Source: Pseudomonas sp. S35 (GTDB lineage: Bacteria > Pseudomonadota > Gammaproteobacteria > Pseudomonadales > Pseudomonadaceae). From it: 64,000 nucleotides of DNA. The stretch is from positions 4,278,001 to 4,342,000 of the forward strand of contig NZ_CP019431.1 of the NCBI RefSeq assembly GCF_009866765.1. Reading direction: 5' to 3'. Under the pieces are notes generated by a model. That model did not search any database. It was given only the letters and a program-made list of their open reading frames with translations, and had not been told where the DNA came from. A program made the position numbers and the translations under genes. The first letter of the stretch is position 1. Every line of letters begins with the position of its first letter. Of the stretch, positions 35,630-44,441 are shown piece after piece.

Positions 35630-37822
35630 TTACTGCTTGATTCGTTCCATGATGTCGCCGAAGTCTTCAATGCTTTCCTTCACTCCATCGACGCCACCAG
35701 CCAGACTTTTAACAGCTTTATCCAGCTCCGTATCCAGACTACCCAACGTCTGCCGGAGTACCCTGTCCATGCCGTCGCCAAACTCTTTGAAACCATCGCC
35801 CAAAACGCCGCTGATGTTTTCCAGGTACTCATGAACCTCGCGATTGAGCGACTGCATGCGTTCCGATTGTTGCTTCAGATCCTGAAGATATTGAGCACGT
35901 CCGCTGGCCTCAACTTGCGCGCTGGCTACCACCCCTTCGATAACGGTTAGTGTTTTGCTCAACGATTCACGGTTGTTGCGATAGTCCGCGACGATGCTGT
36001 TCAATTCTCGTGAGGCCTGAGCAAGCTCGGCACCAGCCCCCTGAACAGTGCCCAGCAAACTAGCCGTCGATTCACTGGCCTTCGATACACTCAATCCAGC
36101 ATTTTCAAAGCGCTCAGCTGCGGCTCTCATTTTGTCTGCACCAAGTTGCATGCTTTGCAGATGCTGTTCGGTTTGCGCGCTTAATGCTTTGACGTTGTCT
36201 CGCGAGGCTTTATTTTGTTCCGCGACAGACTGCAGCAGCGTTTTGACCTGCTCGTCCAGCCCCCCCACCAGCGCGCGAGTGCCGTGATGAAGTTCTGCCT
36301 GTGCAACGCGAGTGGACTGATCCATTTGCTCGCGCCCACTTTCCAGTTTTTTGAAAACAGTAGAAAGCTGCTCGCCGAGCACTTCTACAGAGCCTGCAAT
36401 CTTGGCCATGGTTTCTTGTTGACCTTGGCCCATGTTTTTTTGGATTGACTCGACAAACGACTGAAGACTCTCGGCCATCGCCAGCTGCCGCGCCTCGCTG
36501 TCGGCGAACATTTTTTCTAACTGCTGTGCCATGCGCGCGCCAGCGTCTTCGCCCTCAGTGCCGATGCGGGCAATGGATGACTGCAGATTTGCCAGCATCT
36601 CGTTCATGCCAGCCTGCATGGCACTTTGGCCGGTCTGCATGTCGGCAAGCAGCTGTGCAATCATTGCCGAGCTGCTCTGATTCGAGTTTTCGCTGGCCGA
36701 GCGCATGTCTTGAATGAGGCTGGAGAATCCTTGCTGCATTGACTGCATGGCAGCGACAGACTGGCCCATCATTTCATTCAGGCCGTTGAATTGCTGGCCG
36801 AAGGTGCCTTCCAGCTTGTTCATGAATGCCACCAGAACATCCTGAAGCAGATTCTGCACTTGGCCGGATTGATCGCCGCTGGCAGCCTGTACAGCCCCGG
36901 CAATCGCTTCCAATGGCGACTTCAAGCTGTTTTCAATGGCACTGCTGACCTGATCCGCCAACAGCTGCCCGGAGTCACGATAGGTCGTAGACAATGTGTC
37001 TGCCAACTTGAGGCTTTCGCGGACCTGTGTATCGACGAGGTTTTGCAGCATTTCCCGAAGATCCGTGACGAGGCTGTCTTTCAGTTGGCGAGTCTGGACC
37101 GAGTTTTCAGCACTGGACCTTACAAGCGCAGCAAGATATTCCTCGCCAACTCCGCTGTCGAATAGGCTATCGATTGCCTCATTCAGCGATTCAAGGTGCT
37201 TGTAACAGCGCCCTAATCGCCACTTTTCCGAGACAGTGACGATGATCGACGCCATGATGGAGAGAAATGAACCGATGAAGGCAAAGAGTACATCCTTCAG
37301 GAGCTTGTCCACGCTTGAGTTGACCAGCTCCGGCGTGCTTGGATCGAAGTGCTGCAACCCTAGCATCAAGCCGAAGAAGGTTCCAACAATGCCAACCCCC
37401 GTCAGGATGCCTGGCAGGTGCTTGAAAAATTCAGTAGCCAGCGGTGTATCGACAACACTCTGACCGGTAAAAAAGTTCGCCGCGACAGTAGTCGCACGGG
37501 AGCGCACCAGGCGATCCTCGCCTTCGTGATATTCGAACTGATTGTGAAGGGTCTCTGAATACTCTTTCCAAAGATGCTTCAGTTTTGTCGCATTGAATAC
37601 TTTCGACAGCTCTGCTTGAAGCTGATCAGGCGACTTTGCCTTGATAGTAGCAATGCTACTCGTAAGCGACTTGAGCCTTCTGCTCAACACGAACGATGGG
37701 ATGAAATATCTTCCGATGTACCAAAGACACAAGACCGCCACGGCCACCATGACTACACGCGGAGCTATTAGCTGAGCAGTGCTGGCGTCGCCCCACAATT
37801 TCAATAATGTCGAAAAGTCCAC
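35630..37822 (-). CDS. Zorya ZorA: MotA-like motor subunit with long cytoplasmic tail
   Basis: A 730-residue protein, first gene of the operon. Three hydrophobic regions are visible: about 21-44, a MotA/ExbB-like LPGILTGVGIVGTFFGLMLG (about 135-155), and FAFIGSFLSIMASIIVTVSE (about 178-198). The remaining 500 residues form a Gln/Ala/Ser-rich coiled-coil tail. Such a long tail is diagnostic of type I ZorA and projects into the cytoplasm, where it relays the infection signal. Length equals that expected for type I. Confidence 0.93.
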   Translation of the reverse strand: MDFSTLLKLWGDASTAQLIAPRVVMVAVAVLCLWYIGRYFIPSFVLSRRLKSLTSSIATIKAKSPDQLQAELSKVFNATKLKHLWKEYSETLHNQFEYHEGEDRLVRSRATTVAANFFTGQSVVDTPLATEFFKHLPGILTGVGIVGTFFGLMLGLQHFDPSTPELVNSSVDKLLKDVLFAFIGSFLSIMASIIVTVSEKWRLGRCYKHLESLNEAIDSLFDSGVGEEYLAALVRSSAENSVQTRQLKDSLVTDLREMLQNLVDTQVRESLKLADTLSTTYRDSGQLLADQVSSAIENSLKSPLEAIAGAVQAASGDQSGQVQNLLQDVLVAFMNKLEGTFGQQFNGLNEMMGQSVAAMQSMQQGFSSLIQDMRSASENSNQSSSAMIAQLLADMQTGQSAMQAGMNEMLANLQSSIARIGTEGEDAGARMAQQLEKMFADSEARQLAMAESLQSFVESIQKNMGQGQQETMAKIAGSVEVLGEQLSTVFKKLESGREQMDQSTRVAQAELHHGTRALVGGLDEQVKTLLQSVAEQNKASRDNVKALSAQTEQHLQSMQLGADKMRAAAERFENAGLSVSKASESTASLLGTVQGAGAELAQASRELNSIVADYRNNRESLSKTLTVIEGVVASAQVEASGRAQYLQDLKQQSERMQSLNREVHEYLENISGVLGDGFKEFGDGMDRVLRQTLGSLDTELDKAVKSLAGGVDGVKESIEDFGDIMERIKQ

Positions 37823-38447
37823 ACTTCAGCCTTCAAATTTATCTTTTACGCGCTAACAAGCGCTTCACGCAGGAAGAAACGCGTGACTTGCCGGCACGCT
37901 TGTTCCAACGATGTTATTTCAGGGATGTCTGGATGCCTGATCCTTCAGCAGAATGCTAAGGATATGCAACGAAGAGATGGGCGCTTAGAGAAGAAACGTC
38001 ATCCTTGCGAGGCAAATATCTATCCATGTCCTTTTGCCAGCACGATACGCTTCATTCCTCCGTACGGTAAAGCCATATGCGAACGTCAGCCGACCAAGCG
38101 TGTCGCCTATAAGCACATGAAAACGAAAATCCGAATCTGATGGTTTCCATGCCCGAGGCGCGAATCACGCGACGCCGAACTCACACCCCATTCGACATCT
38201 CTCGAACACTTCTGGCTACGCACTCAGCCCTATCAGTCCAAGCGAGAGTCTTGTTCGCGATTTTCAGAGCAATGATTAACTGTTCAAGAACGGACAGCTC
38301 TGCGTAAACCTGTGTTCGGCCGGAAGGTCTGACTGGAAGCATTGACGTGCTGCTTGTGCCTTCCGGGACAAACTCTGGCCTTTGTATCAGCTGAGGATTC
38401 CACCCAGAGCCAGTGGTTTTGTAGGGGTAAAAGCGACTTAAAATAAA
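37823..38447. other. Zorya upstream region and right end of island
   Basis: About 620 bases that must hold the zorA promoter. Two open frames are visible, 37883-38140 plus and 38181-38342 minus (starting MLPVRPSGRTQVYAEL). Neither has a good ribosome-binding site nor a recognisable family, so I do not call them. A G-rich motif TTTTGTAGGGGTAAAAG at about 38417 mirrors one upstream of the integrase remnant. Confidence 0.4.
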
Positions 38448-38480
38448 AAGGGGTCGCGAGATAAAATCTCGCAACCCCTT
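38448..38480 (-). terminator. Terminator downstream of the tRNA-Pro 3' fragment (copy 2)
   Basis: On the minus strand a 14-pair stem (AAGGGGT.GCGAGAT with complement, one mismatch) is followed by TTTTTATTT. It lies seven bases beyond the tRNA 3' end at 38489, in the place of a tRNA terminator, but differs completely in sequence from the one at 20091. Confidence 0.8.
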
Positions 38481-38487
38481 GAATTAT

Positions 38488-38533
38488 ATGGTCGGGACGG
38501 AGTGATTCGAACACTCGACCCCTAGCACCCCAT
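38488..38533 (-). other. Attachment site copy 2: 3' part of tRNA-Pro(GGG)
   Basis: Identical in all 46 bases to 20143-20188. On the minus strand the preceding bases (CCAGC before ATGGGGT) almost complete an anticodon stem with GCTAG (one C-A mismatch). No D arm or acceptor 5' strand follows, so it is not an intact tRNA. It marks the junction between the defence island and the prophage to its right. Confidence 0.85.
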
Positions 38534-38560
38534 GCTGGCGGGAGTCCTGAAAAGCCTTTA

Positions 38561-38709
38561 ATAGCAACACCTTACGTAGGCGCCCACTGCAATCGACGCC
38601 TAACGATGTTGAACGGGGATTCACGAATCCCCGCAAATCTCCCTACAGGCTTTCGGACAGAAAGTCCCCGCTCAGGCGTCCTGCCGACCAACACAACCCC
38701 CTTCGCTTG
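38561..38709 (+). repeat. Hairpin-rich leader element, copy 2
   Basis: Diverged copy of 18254-18424, located 27 bases after att copy 2. Hairpins are cleaner here: CG(T)AGGCG / CGCCTAACG (8 pairs), GGGGATT-CACG-AATCCCC (7 pairs, tetraloop) and CTTTC-GGACA-GAAAG. It lies about 120 bases before the acyltransferase start. Between them is a further hairpin (GGCGTAAGGC with GCCTTTACTACGCC, about 38774-38810). The function is unknown. Confidence 0.65.
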
Positions 38710-38831
38710 CACCAGTGGCACACCGCCTGTACAGTCGCCCGCGAGTTTTTACACCTGTTTCTTTTGGCATTGGCGTAAGGCCCGAAGGGAGCGCCTTTAC
38801 TACGCCCTAATGGATATATACGGGGAATCCG

Positions 38832-39980
38832 ATGCAGCTCCAGAATTTTTTACCGCTAGTCATCTTGATATTTTTTGTATCTCTTTCATTTTTGTTCTTT
38901 CGTTCAAGCTCCGATGACCAGGTGCAAAATCAAGAAAGGGATCTTTATCTTGATGGCGTCAGAGGTCTTGCGGCAATCGCGGTGGTTGCAACTCACTTTT
39001 GGAGACTGGCCGCTCAAGGAATAAATTACACATTCGACTTTGCTCTGCGAGAAAACTACGGATCGCTGGCGGTTCAGGTTTTTTTCTGCATAACAGGCTT
39101 GCTGTTTTTCGGGCAAATGTATTCAAAATCAGGAGCATTCGACTGGTCAAAATTTTACACTTCCCGATTCCGTCGAATAGTGCCGGCATACATAGCGTAC
39201 TTCCTACTAAACGTCACTGTGATATGCATGGTCGGCGATTGGTCTGCTTTCAAGACAACACAGATTTATCATCTACTTGATATGGCATTTTTTGGACTGA
39301 AAGGCAACGGCAATGATTTTTATGCCTTCGGTATAGAGATAGATCGATTCTTCTCGGTTATCTGGACACTTGCGTATGAAGTCAAGTTCTACCTCGCCTT
39401 CCCGCTCATAGTATGGGCATCGTTTACCAAGCACGGTGATAAGCTCGCACTGCCATTTGGTGCGGTGCTCGTGGCCTATGAGCTGATCGTGACTGGAACA
39501 ACTTTTGCCGGGTATTTCCTCATAGGCGCGCTATCGGCGAAGCACCTTCGCCATCTTCATTTCAATAAAAAAATCCGACTAGGATTTTCGGCGCTATCAG
39601 TTATCGCTTTGTATCTTTCTTTGGCATACGACTACAGCCCTTATGGCTGGGAGCGGTACCTGATAACAGCCGCCCTGTTTTCCTCCATCGTGGTAGCACG
39701 ACCCAAGCTGATGACTCTTCGCCCATTCACCGCTCTCGGCGATATGAGTTACAGCGTCTACCTAGTGCACGCCCCCCTTTTGATGCTGTCTGGCTTTGCA
39801 CTCAAACATTTGATCGCGAGAGCCCCCGCGTCAGACGCGCAATTTGCTCTCATAACTTTTTGCGCAACAGCCCTTGTTTTTTTCATATCACACCTGAGTT
39901 ATAGGTACGTCGAGTTACCATTTCTTCGTAAATCACCTTCCAGTAAAGCAACGCTGGCTGGACAGGTTAAGTCATTCTAG
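38832..39980 (+). CDS. OafA-like acyltransferase (probable O-antigen O-acetylase)
   Basis: A 382-residue acyltransferase-3 family membrane protein with about ten hydrophobic helices. Early motif YLDGVRGLAAIAVVATHFW contains the catalytic-type histidine; RRIVPAYIAYF and MSYSVYLVHAPLL follow. Such enzymes transfer acetyl or acyl groups to surface polysaccharides. GGGGA precedes the ATG. It is strikingly AT-rich and lies between the att repeat and the convergent tail-fibre gene, the usual place of serotype-conversion genes in prophages. O-antigen modification that blocks related phages is therefore the likely role, by inference. Confidence 0.85.
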   Translation: MQLQNFLPLVILIFFVSLSFLFFRSSSDDQVQNQERDLYLDGVRGLAAIAVVATHFWRLAAQGINYTFDFALRENYGSLAVQVFFCITGLLFFGQMYSKSGAFDWSKFYTSRFRRIVPAYIAYFLLNVTVICMVGDWSAFKTTQIYHLLDMAFFGLKGNGNDFYAFGIEIDRFFSVIWTLAYEVKFYLAFPLIVWASFTKHGDKLALPFGAVLVAYELIVTGTTFAGYFLIGALSAKHLRHLHFNKKIRLGFSALSVIALYLSLAYDYSPYGWERYLITAALFSSIVVARPKLMTLRPFTALGDMSYSVYLVHAPLLMLSGFALKHLIARAPASDAQFALITFCATALVFFISHLSYRYVELPFLRKSPSSKATLAGQVKSF

Positions 39981-39997
39981 ATGTGATGGAGATTGTT

Positions 39998-40021
39998 GGC
40001 GGCGGCATATCACTGCCGCCG
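39998..40021. terminator. Bidirectional terminator between acyltransferase and tail fibre
   Basis: Stem GCGGCGGCA / TGCCGCC type around ATATCAC in the 50-base gap between convergent genes. The GC-rich stem is clear; U-tracts are weak on both sides. Confidence 0.55.
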
Positions 40022-40030
40022 ACAAAACTC

Positions 40031-41821
40031 TTAAGCGATCACTGCAACCCTCCGAATTACCCCTGCTGTATCCATAATTTCAAAGCATCCGACAATTGGT
40101 GCATCAGCATGTGCCGAGTATCCAGGTAGACGAACGTGACCATTTTTCGGTGATAGTTCGATATCAATTATGTTGTCGGCACCTCTCGCCTTCACCAGCA
40201 CAGGCTGCCCGCTAAGTGCGGCATCTGCTTGAAGAAAGTTCACAGCGCCTACCCCAGTGCTTCCGGCTCTAAGCGCTGTCGCCCCCTGAACAGTAATAAC
40301 AACACCTTCCGGCCCGTTTGACCCAATACCAAGAGTCGCTCCAGTATTACTTGCGACTGCCGATACTCCGTTTTCATTCACGAGCAGAGCAACCGGCTTC
40401 TGCTGCCCAAGGGTGTTACCGGTCCCTACGTAGCTACCAGAAACAACGCCATTACTTTCGCGCTCGACCCCCCAGCGTCCATTGTTGTTCGGCGTCGCAC
40501 CATTCATGGCAATGAACGATGCACCACGAATCAAGAAGCCAGAACCGATATTCCCCGAAGGGTTTGAATTATGGGCGCGAACAGTGCCTCCGGCGAGCGC
40601 GGCAATGCCCGCCTTTCTGCAGCCTGTCGCATACGCCTCTTCACACTCAAGCGTTCCGCCGTACTCTGCCTGAAATCCATAGCCAAGATCGCTATCCACA
40701 TCAATGGCGTCGTATGCCTTGGCCCTCTTGCAGCCAAGGCGCCCGCCGTCATATGCCCAGTAACCGACATCCCCGGCATTCCTCGACACCGTATCGTCGG
40801 CCTGCATCCTGCCGCCGTCACGCGACGCATAGCTGTAGTAGAAGTTATCAACTTCAACATTTGGGCCGACGCGAGCAATGTCTGCACCAAGAGCGAGAAT
40901 TCCCGTGCCGGCCTTATTTGGTCGGGAAAGACGAAACCCGTCAATTTTCCCGAAGCAGCCTGATGTGCAAGTGAACGCATCAAATGTTGTTCCTGCTACG
41001 GGGGCGACCTGGCAGGAAGCCATCGCGGAAACGTTACCAATCAAATCGATTAAGCTATTTTGCGGATGGTTGAGCGATGTTCCCCTTGTGAGAGTAATCA
41101 CCCCGTCGGCCAGCTTAATAGTTACTTTGGCACCGTTGGCGATGGTTTTTGTTCTAACCCAGTCCATCGCGTCAGCCGGCTCCGCAAACTGACCTGGAAC
41201 ATTGACCGTGAGGTTACCCGCGATCATGTTCCCCACCAGCGCCTGCAACACCGCAGGAATGCCCGCCGAGTCCGTGTAAAGGATGTTCGCGGCGCTGTTT
41301 GCGGGCCCCTGGCCTGTCTGCAAAAGACCACCGACATACTGCTGGGTCCATTTCCTGGTGACCGCATCTTGAAGCGCCACCGGATCTGCCAGGTTCGAAA
41401 CGTTCCGATTTTCCGCGTCGAAGAAATCCTTTCCTGGCTTGCGCGACAAGGCACGCCGAGCGAAGGCAAGCCCCTGTTGGACAAGCATGGTTAGCCTGTC
41501 AAAAACATCCTCGTGGGTCTCGGCGAGGAACTTGCCTTGGTTCCTGAGCGAGGTTTGCTGATAGGCAACCATTTCCCTTGAAACAACCAGCTGGCCAGGC
41601 CCTGCAAGAGCGGCGACTGTAACGATGCTGCCGCCATCATCATTGCCCGCGCCATGGGCGGTGTAGTTCGTGCCAAGGACAAGTTGCGTGCTGACCCCCT
41701 GCGGGTTGATGTAAGTGACAACCAAGTCCTCGTTCGCCAAGAACTTGAAGTAAAACGGGTAGTTCGTGGTTACCCCGTTGGTCACGAACTCAGCGATGCT
41801 ATCGACTGTGTTTACGGTCAC
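40031..41821 (-). CDS. Phage tail fibre/spike with T7-type N-terminal domain and beta-helix
   Basis: A 596-residue receptor-binding protein. Residues 1-150 match the T7 gp17-type attachment domain (FVTNGVTTNYPFYFKFLANEDLVVTY and TLVQQG-like LVQQGLAFARRAL). The central part (about 200-480) is a Gly/Asn-rich right-handed beta-helix with repeated short strands, as in polysaccharide-recognising spikes. The start is a GTG at 41821, eight bases after AGGAG; the longer frame to 41863 would run through a terminator. No catalytic motif is obvious, so binding or depolymerase activity is undecided. It occupies the place of the tropism determinant in BPP-1-like phages. Confidence 0.85.
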   Translation of the reverse strand: MTVNTVDSIAEFVTNGVTTNYPFYFKFLANEDLVVTYINPQGVSTQLVLGTNYTAHGAGNDDGGSIVTVAALAGPGQLVVSREMVAYQQTSLRNQGKFLAETHEDVFDRLTMLVQQGLAFARRALSRKPGKDFFDAENRNVSNLADPVALQDAVTRKWTQQYVGGLLQTGQGPANSAANILYTDSAGIPAVLQALVGNMIAGNLTVNVPGQFAEPADAMDWVRTKTIANGAKVTIKLADGVITLTRGTSLNHPQNSLIDLIGNVSAMASCQVAPVAGTTFDAFTCTSGCFGKIDGFRLSRPNKAGTGILALGADIARVGPNVEVDNFYYSYASRDGGRMQADDTVSRNAGDVGYWAYDGGRLGCKRAKAYDAIDVDSDLGYGFQAEYGGTLECEEAYATGCRKAGIAALAGGTVRAHNSNPSGNIGSGFLIRGASFIAMNGATPNNNGRWGVERESNGVVSGSYVGTGNTLGQQKPVALLVNENGVSAVASNTGATLGIGSNGPEGVVITVQGATALRAGSTGVGAVNFLQADAALSGQPVLVKARGADNIIDIELSPKNGHVRLPGYSAHADAPIVGCFEIMDTAGVIRRVAVIA

Positions 41822-41843
41822 GGCTGTGACTCCTTTCCTGTAG

Positions 41844-41873
41844 GCAAAAAAAATCCCGCTCAATGGCGGGATT
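41844..41873 (-). terminator. Terminator upstream of the tail fibre gene
   Basis: On the minus strand AATCCCGC / GCGGGATT with a six-base loop, followed by eight U residues, just after the last ejection-protein gene. It separates the fibre from the morphogenesis operon and could adjust fibre dosage. Confidence 0.85.
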
Positions 41874-41891
41874 CGGTGGGATGGGTCGGCG

Positions 41892-44441
41892 TTAGCGGGC
41901 TATGCCCAGGGGGTCGATATAGCTTTGCGAGGGTTTAACCAGGAACTTCTGGCCGTTTTCTTGCTGGATACGCTGCTCTGTTCGGCGCAGCGATCCAGGG
42001 TTCATTGCCTCTTGAACCGAGTAGAGAAAAAGGTAATCCATGGCGATTCGGCTATAGAACAGGTTCAGGAAAGGTGTGTTGTTCTGGGCCAGGCGAAGAG
42101 CCGACGACGCGGCGTCATCACCTGAGCGGATCTTGGCCCACAGGTCGAGAGCGTTAGCGGCGGTGCCCAGCGTCGGTCCAGCCAGTGTTTCCAGCGGTTT
42201 ATTGCCGAAGCGACTGACCTCGCCGAACATGAAGTCACCCATGATCCCGAAGCCGCCGCCCTGGGTCATCGCGGCAATCCACGTCTTGGGATCATCTGCC
42301 GGCCGGGGCTGGCGACCCTTGACCGCATCCTTGGCGGACATGGACAGGTAGCCGAACGCCGTGGTCCACAGCATCAATTGGGCCATGGCCAGGCGCTCGC
42401 CGTTGCCGTTACGCAGGGCGGCGATCAGATCCTTACTGCCCCGGTAGCCCTCCCCCAGCGGTGTCGGCGCGTACCCACGCCCGTACAGCTCTCGGCCCAG
42501 GGTTTTTTGCATGTACGCGGCGGGGAAACTCTTGAACTGGGTCATGAACCGGTTGAGGTCGCCCATGATCGTTCCCGGCCGGGTTCCTTGGTTCATGATC
42601 GAGCGTGTACGGGCGTCCGGCTCCAACACGGCATAACTGACCCGGTCGTTCACGTAGGCGCGCAAGCTACGGTTGAGGCCTTCGCGAGTTTCGCGAATCG
42701 CGGCGTCGGAGACGTTGCGGCCCTGCTCAGTCAAATACGCGCTGATGCGATCATCGGCGATACTCGGGATACCGTCCGTGGTCAGGTAATCCCGGCCATC
42801 AGCCATCCGGGTATCCATCCCGCGCAACAGATCCCACTTGCCGGCGTCGAGGTCGTACAGCTCAAGCGTGCGGCGAAGGCCGGTATCTATCGTGCCCCAG
42901 GCCCTGCCTTTGTTCTGGGCCAAGTTGTGGGCCATCATCAAGCCGGCGCTGGCCTTGTTGGCATCAGTCCACCAGGACAAGCCGTTTAGCTTGAAGAACA
43001 GCGACATCCCCCGCGACATCTTCCCGCCCACAGAATCATCGGCAGAAAAGCGCCGCATGATTTCCCCTCGCATCGAATCCCCATAAACCCCAAAGCTCGA
43101 AAGAATCTCGCGTTGTTCAAGGCTCCCGCGCCCCTTGGCCAGGCCGGCTGTCATTTCCCCCAGCGAGCCCAGGAAACTTTTTCCCTGGTAGCGCATTTCA
43201 CTGGCTGCAACCGGCAGGTCGGCGAAGCTGGACAGCAGCGCCCCGCCCAGCTTGGACAGCGACTGCCAGGCCCTGACGTTTGCAGCAACGCGCGCCTGGT
43301 TGGCGTTGCCGGGAATCCGTGTGGCGCCGCTGACTTCGGCAAAACGGTTGGCGATCATGTTGCCGCGCGCGGTGTTGAAGTTGGTCAGTGCCTTCGGATC
43401 GCCGGACTTGCGCACGTCCTCGGCCAGAATATCCATGGCCATGTTGAGGTTTGCCTCAGGATTGGTACCCAGGCGCCGCATGATCGCGGTGTTCTGTCCG
43501 GCCATGTCCAGGCCGCGCAACACGGACTCGCGCAGGTTGCCGGTGCCGAACATCGTGTTGTACTCGTGCCAGGCCACGCCATCCTTGAAGTGGAGGACGC
43601 GCTCCTGGCTGACCTTCTTGGCGATATTGGCCGGGCCTTTGAACCCGTTGGGCGCAGAATCGCTGGGCGCCTTGAGGTGATCGCCCGATACCAGGCCGTC
43701 ATACACCCCGCGTAGGAACTGTGTAGGGTTGGCCACGTCATCGAACGTGCGCTGGTCAAGCCGAGGCAAGATTTCTTCACGCCATTTATCGAACCCAGCA
43801 GAACCGATCTTCTCGCCGTCGTGGCTCTGGCGGGCGATGTACCCAGGCAGATTGCCGATGTTGGCGCCGGCGCGGTTCGCATCGATGCGCGCTGCCTCCT
43901 GATACCTCTGGATGGTGCGGGCAATGCTCACCACCTGGTCGTTGAGCTTTGAGGTGTCCTGATTGGTGCCGATCTTCCAAAGGGCATCGGCGATATCAAC
44001 GTCGGAATCCCCCTTGGCGATGATCGCGGTCAGGTCCTGGCGCTCCAGATCGTGGATGAAGCCACCTATATATGCATCGCCCAAGGCCTTCTGTTCAGCA
44101 GCAACCGACAAGCGCGAACCCTGGCGGGCAAGGTTGGTGCCCACCAGCAACGATTCAATGCCAAGGTCTGGACGGTCGGCAAAGCTGCCGCGCACGAACG
44201 AAACAATCTCGCCACGCCGGCGCAGGTTCAGCAAGGCGTTGCGCTTCTCGATCAATGCCGCGTGCTGGGCCTGCTTGCCCAGTTCATCCGCTGCACGCAA
44301 CGTGGCTTGTTCCATGCCCAAGGCACCCTCCCTGGCCATCAGTTCCTTGGCGCGCCCCCGCAGCAGCTCAAAGATTTCAGATATTTCCCTGTCTTCAAGG
44401 TTGCCAGCGGCAGCCCGTACAGCGTCGATGCAAGGCGTCAT
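41892..44441 (-). CDS. Large internal virion (DNA ejection) protein
   Basis: An 849-residue protein, last of three large ejection proteins. It is rich in Ala, Arg and Leu with long predicted helices and lacks a signal peptide. Segments such as GNLPGYIARQSHDGEK and MNQGTRPGTIMGDLNRFMTQFKSF resemble inner-core proteins of T7-like and BPP-1-like phages. These proteins are expelled into the host envelope to form the ejection channel. The start at 44441 overlaps the preceding stop (ATGA), which is better than the longer start at 44462. No lysozyme or transglycosylase motif was recognised. Confidence 0.75.
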   Translation of the reverse strand: MTPCIDAVRAAAGNLEDREISEIFELLRGRAKELMAREGALGMEQATLRAADELGKQAQHAALIEKRNALLNLRRRGEIVSFVRGSFADRPDLGIESLLVGTNLARQGSRLSVAAEQKALGDAYIGGFIHDLERQDLTAIIAKGDSDVDIADALWKIGTNQDTSKLNDQVVSIARTIQRYQEAARIDANRAGANIGNLPGYIARQSHDGEKIGSAGFDKWREEILPRLDQRTFDDVANPTQFLRGVYDGLVSGDHLKAPSDSAPNGFKGPANIAKKVSQERVLHFKDGVAWHEYNTMFGTGNLRESVLRGLDMAGQNTAIMRRLGTNPEANLNMAMDILAEDVRKSGDPKALTNFNTARGNMIANRFAEVSGATRIPGNANQARVAANVRAWQSLSKLGGALLSSFADLPVAASEMRYQGKSFLGSLGEMTAGLAKGRGSLEQREILSSFGVYGDSMRGEIMRRFSADDSVGGKMSRGMSLFFKLNGLSWWTDANKASAGLMMAHNLAQNKGRAWGTIDTGLRRTLELYDLDAGKWDLLRGMDTRMADGRDYLTTDGIPSIADDRISAYLTEQGRNVSDAAIRETREGLNRSLRAYVNDRVSYAVLEPDARTRSIMNQGTRPGTIMGDLNRFMTQFKSFPAAYMQKTLGRELYGRGYAPTPLGEGYRGSKDLIAALRNGNGERLAMAQLMLWTTAFGYLSMSAKDAVKGRQPRPADDPKTWIAAMTQGGGFGIMGDFMFGEVSRFGNKPLETLAGPTLGTAANALDLWAKIRSGDDAASSALRLAQNNTPFLNLFYSRIAMDYLFLYSVQEAMNPGSLRRTEQRIQQENGQKFLVKPSQSYIDPLGIAR

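Larger units (their letters stand above)
20143..38533. mobile_element. Defence island bounded by tRNA-Pro(GGG) direct repeats
   Basis: An 18.4-kb integrative element flanked by identical 46-bp tRNA-Pro 3' fragments. It contains a broken P4-type integrase at its left end, a small basic ORF, the Shango genes, rmuC and a complete type I Zorya operon. Base composition is visibly more AT-rich than the left flank. With its integrase truncated it is probably no longer self-mobile. No conjugation, replication or transposition genes are visible inside. Confidence 0.8.

Noticed and set aside
29979..37822. Type II Zorya
   Set aside because: Type II has ZorE in place of ZorC and ZorD; here both large genes of type I are present.
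37883..38140. Plus-strand open frame upstream of zorA
   Set aside because: GTG start without ribosome-binding site, Cys/Arg-rich shadow-like composition, probably occupies the zorA promoter region.
38181..38474. Minus-strand open frame of 97 codons at the island edge
   Set aside because: It begins inside the terminator, the shorter ATG at 38342 has no good ribosome-binding site, and no family is recognised.
38488..38580. Intact tRNA-Pro gene
   Set aside because: Only the 3' part is present; the D arm and 5' acceptor strand are missing and the anticodon stem has a mismatch.
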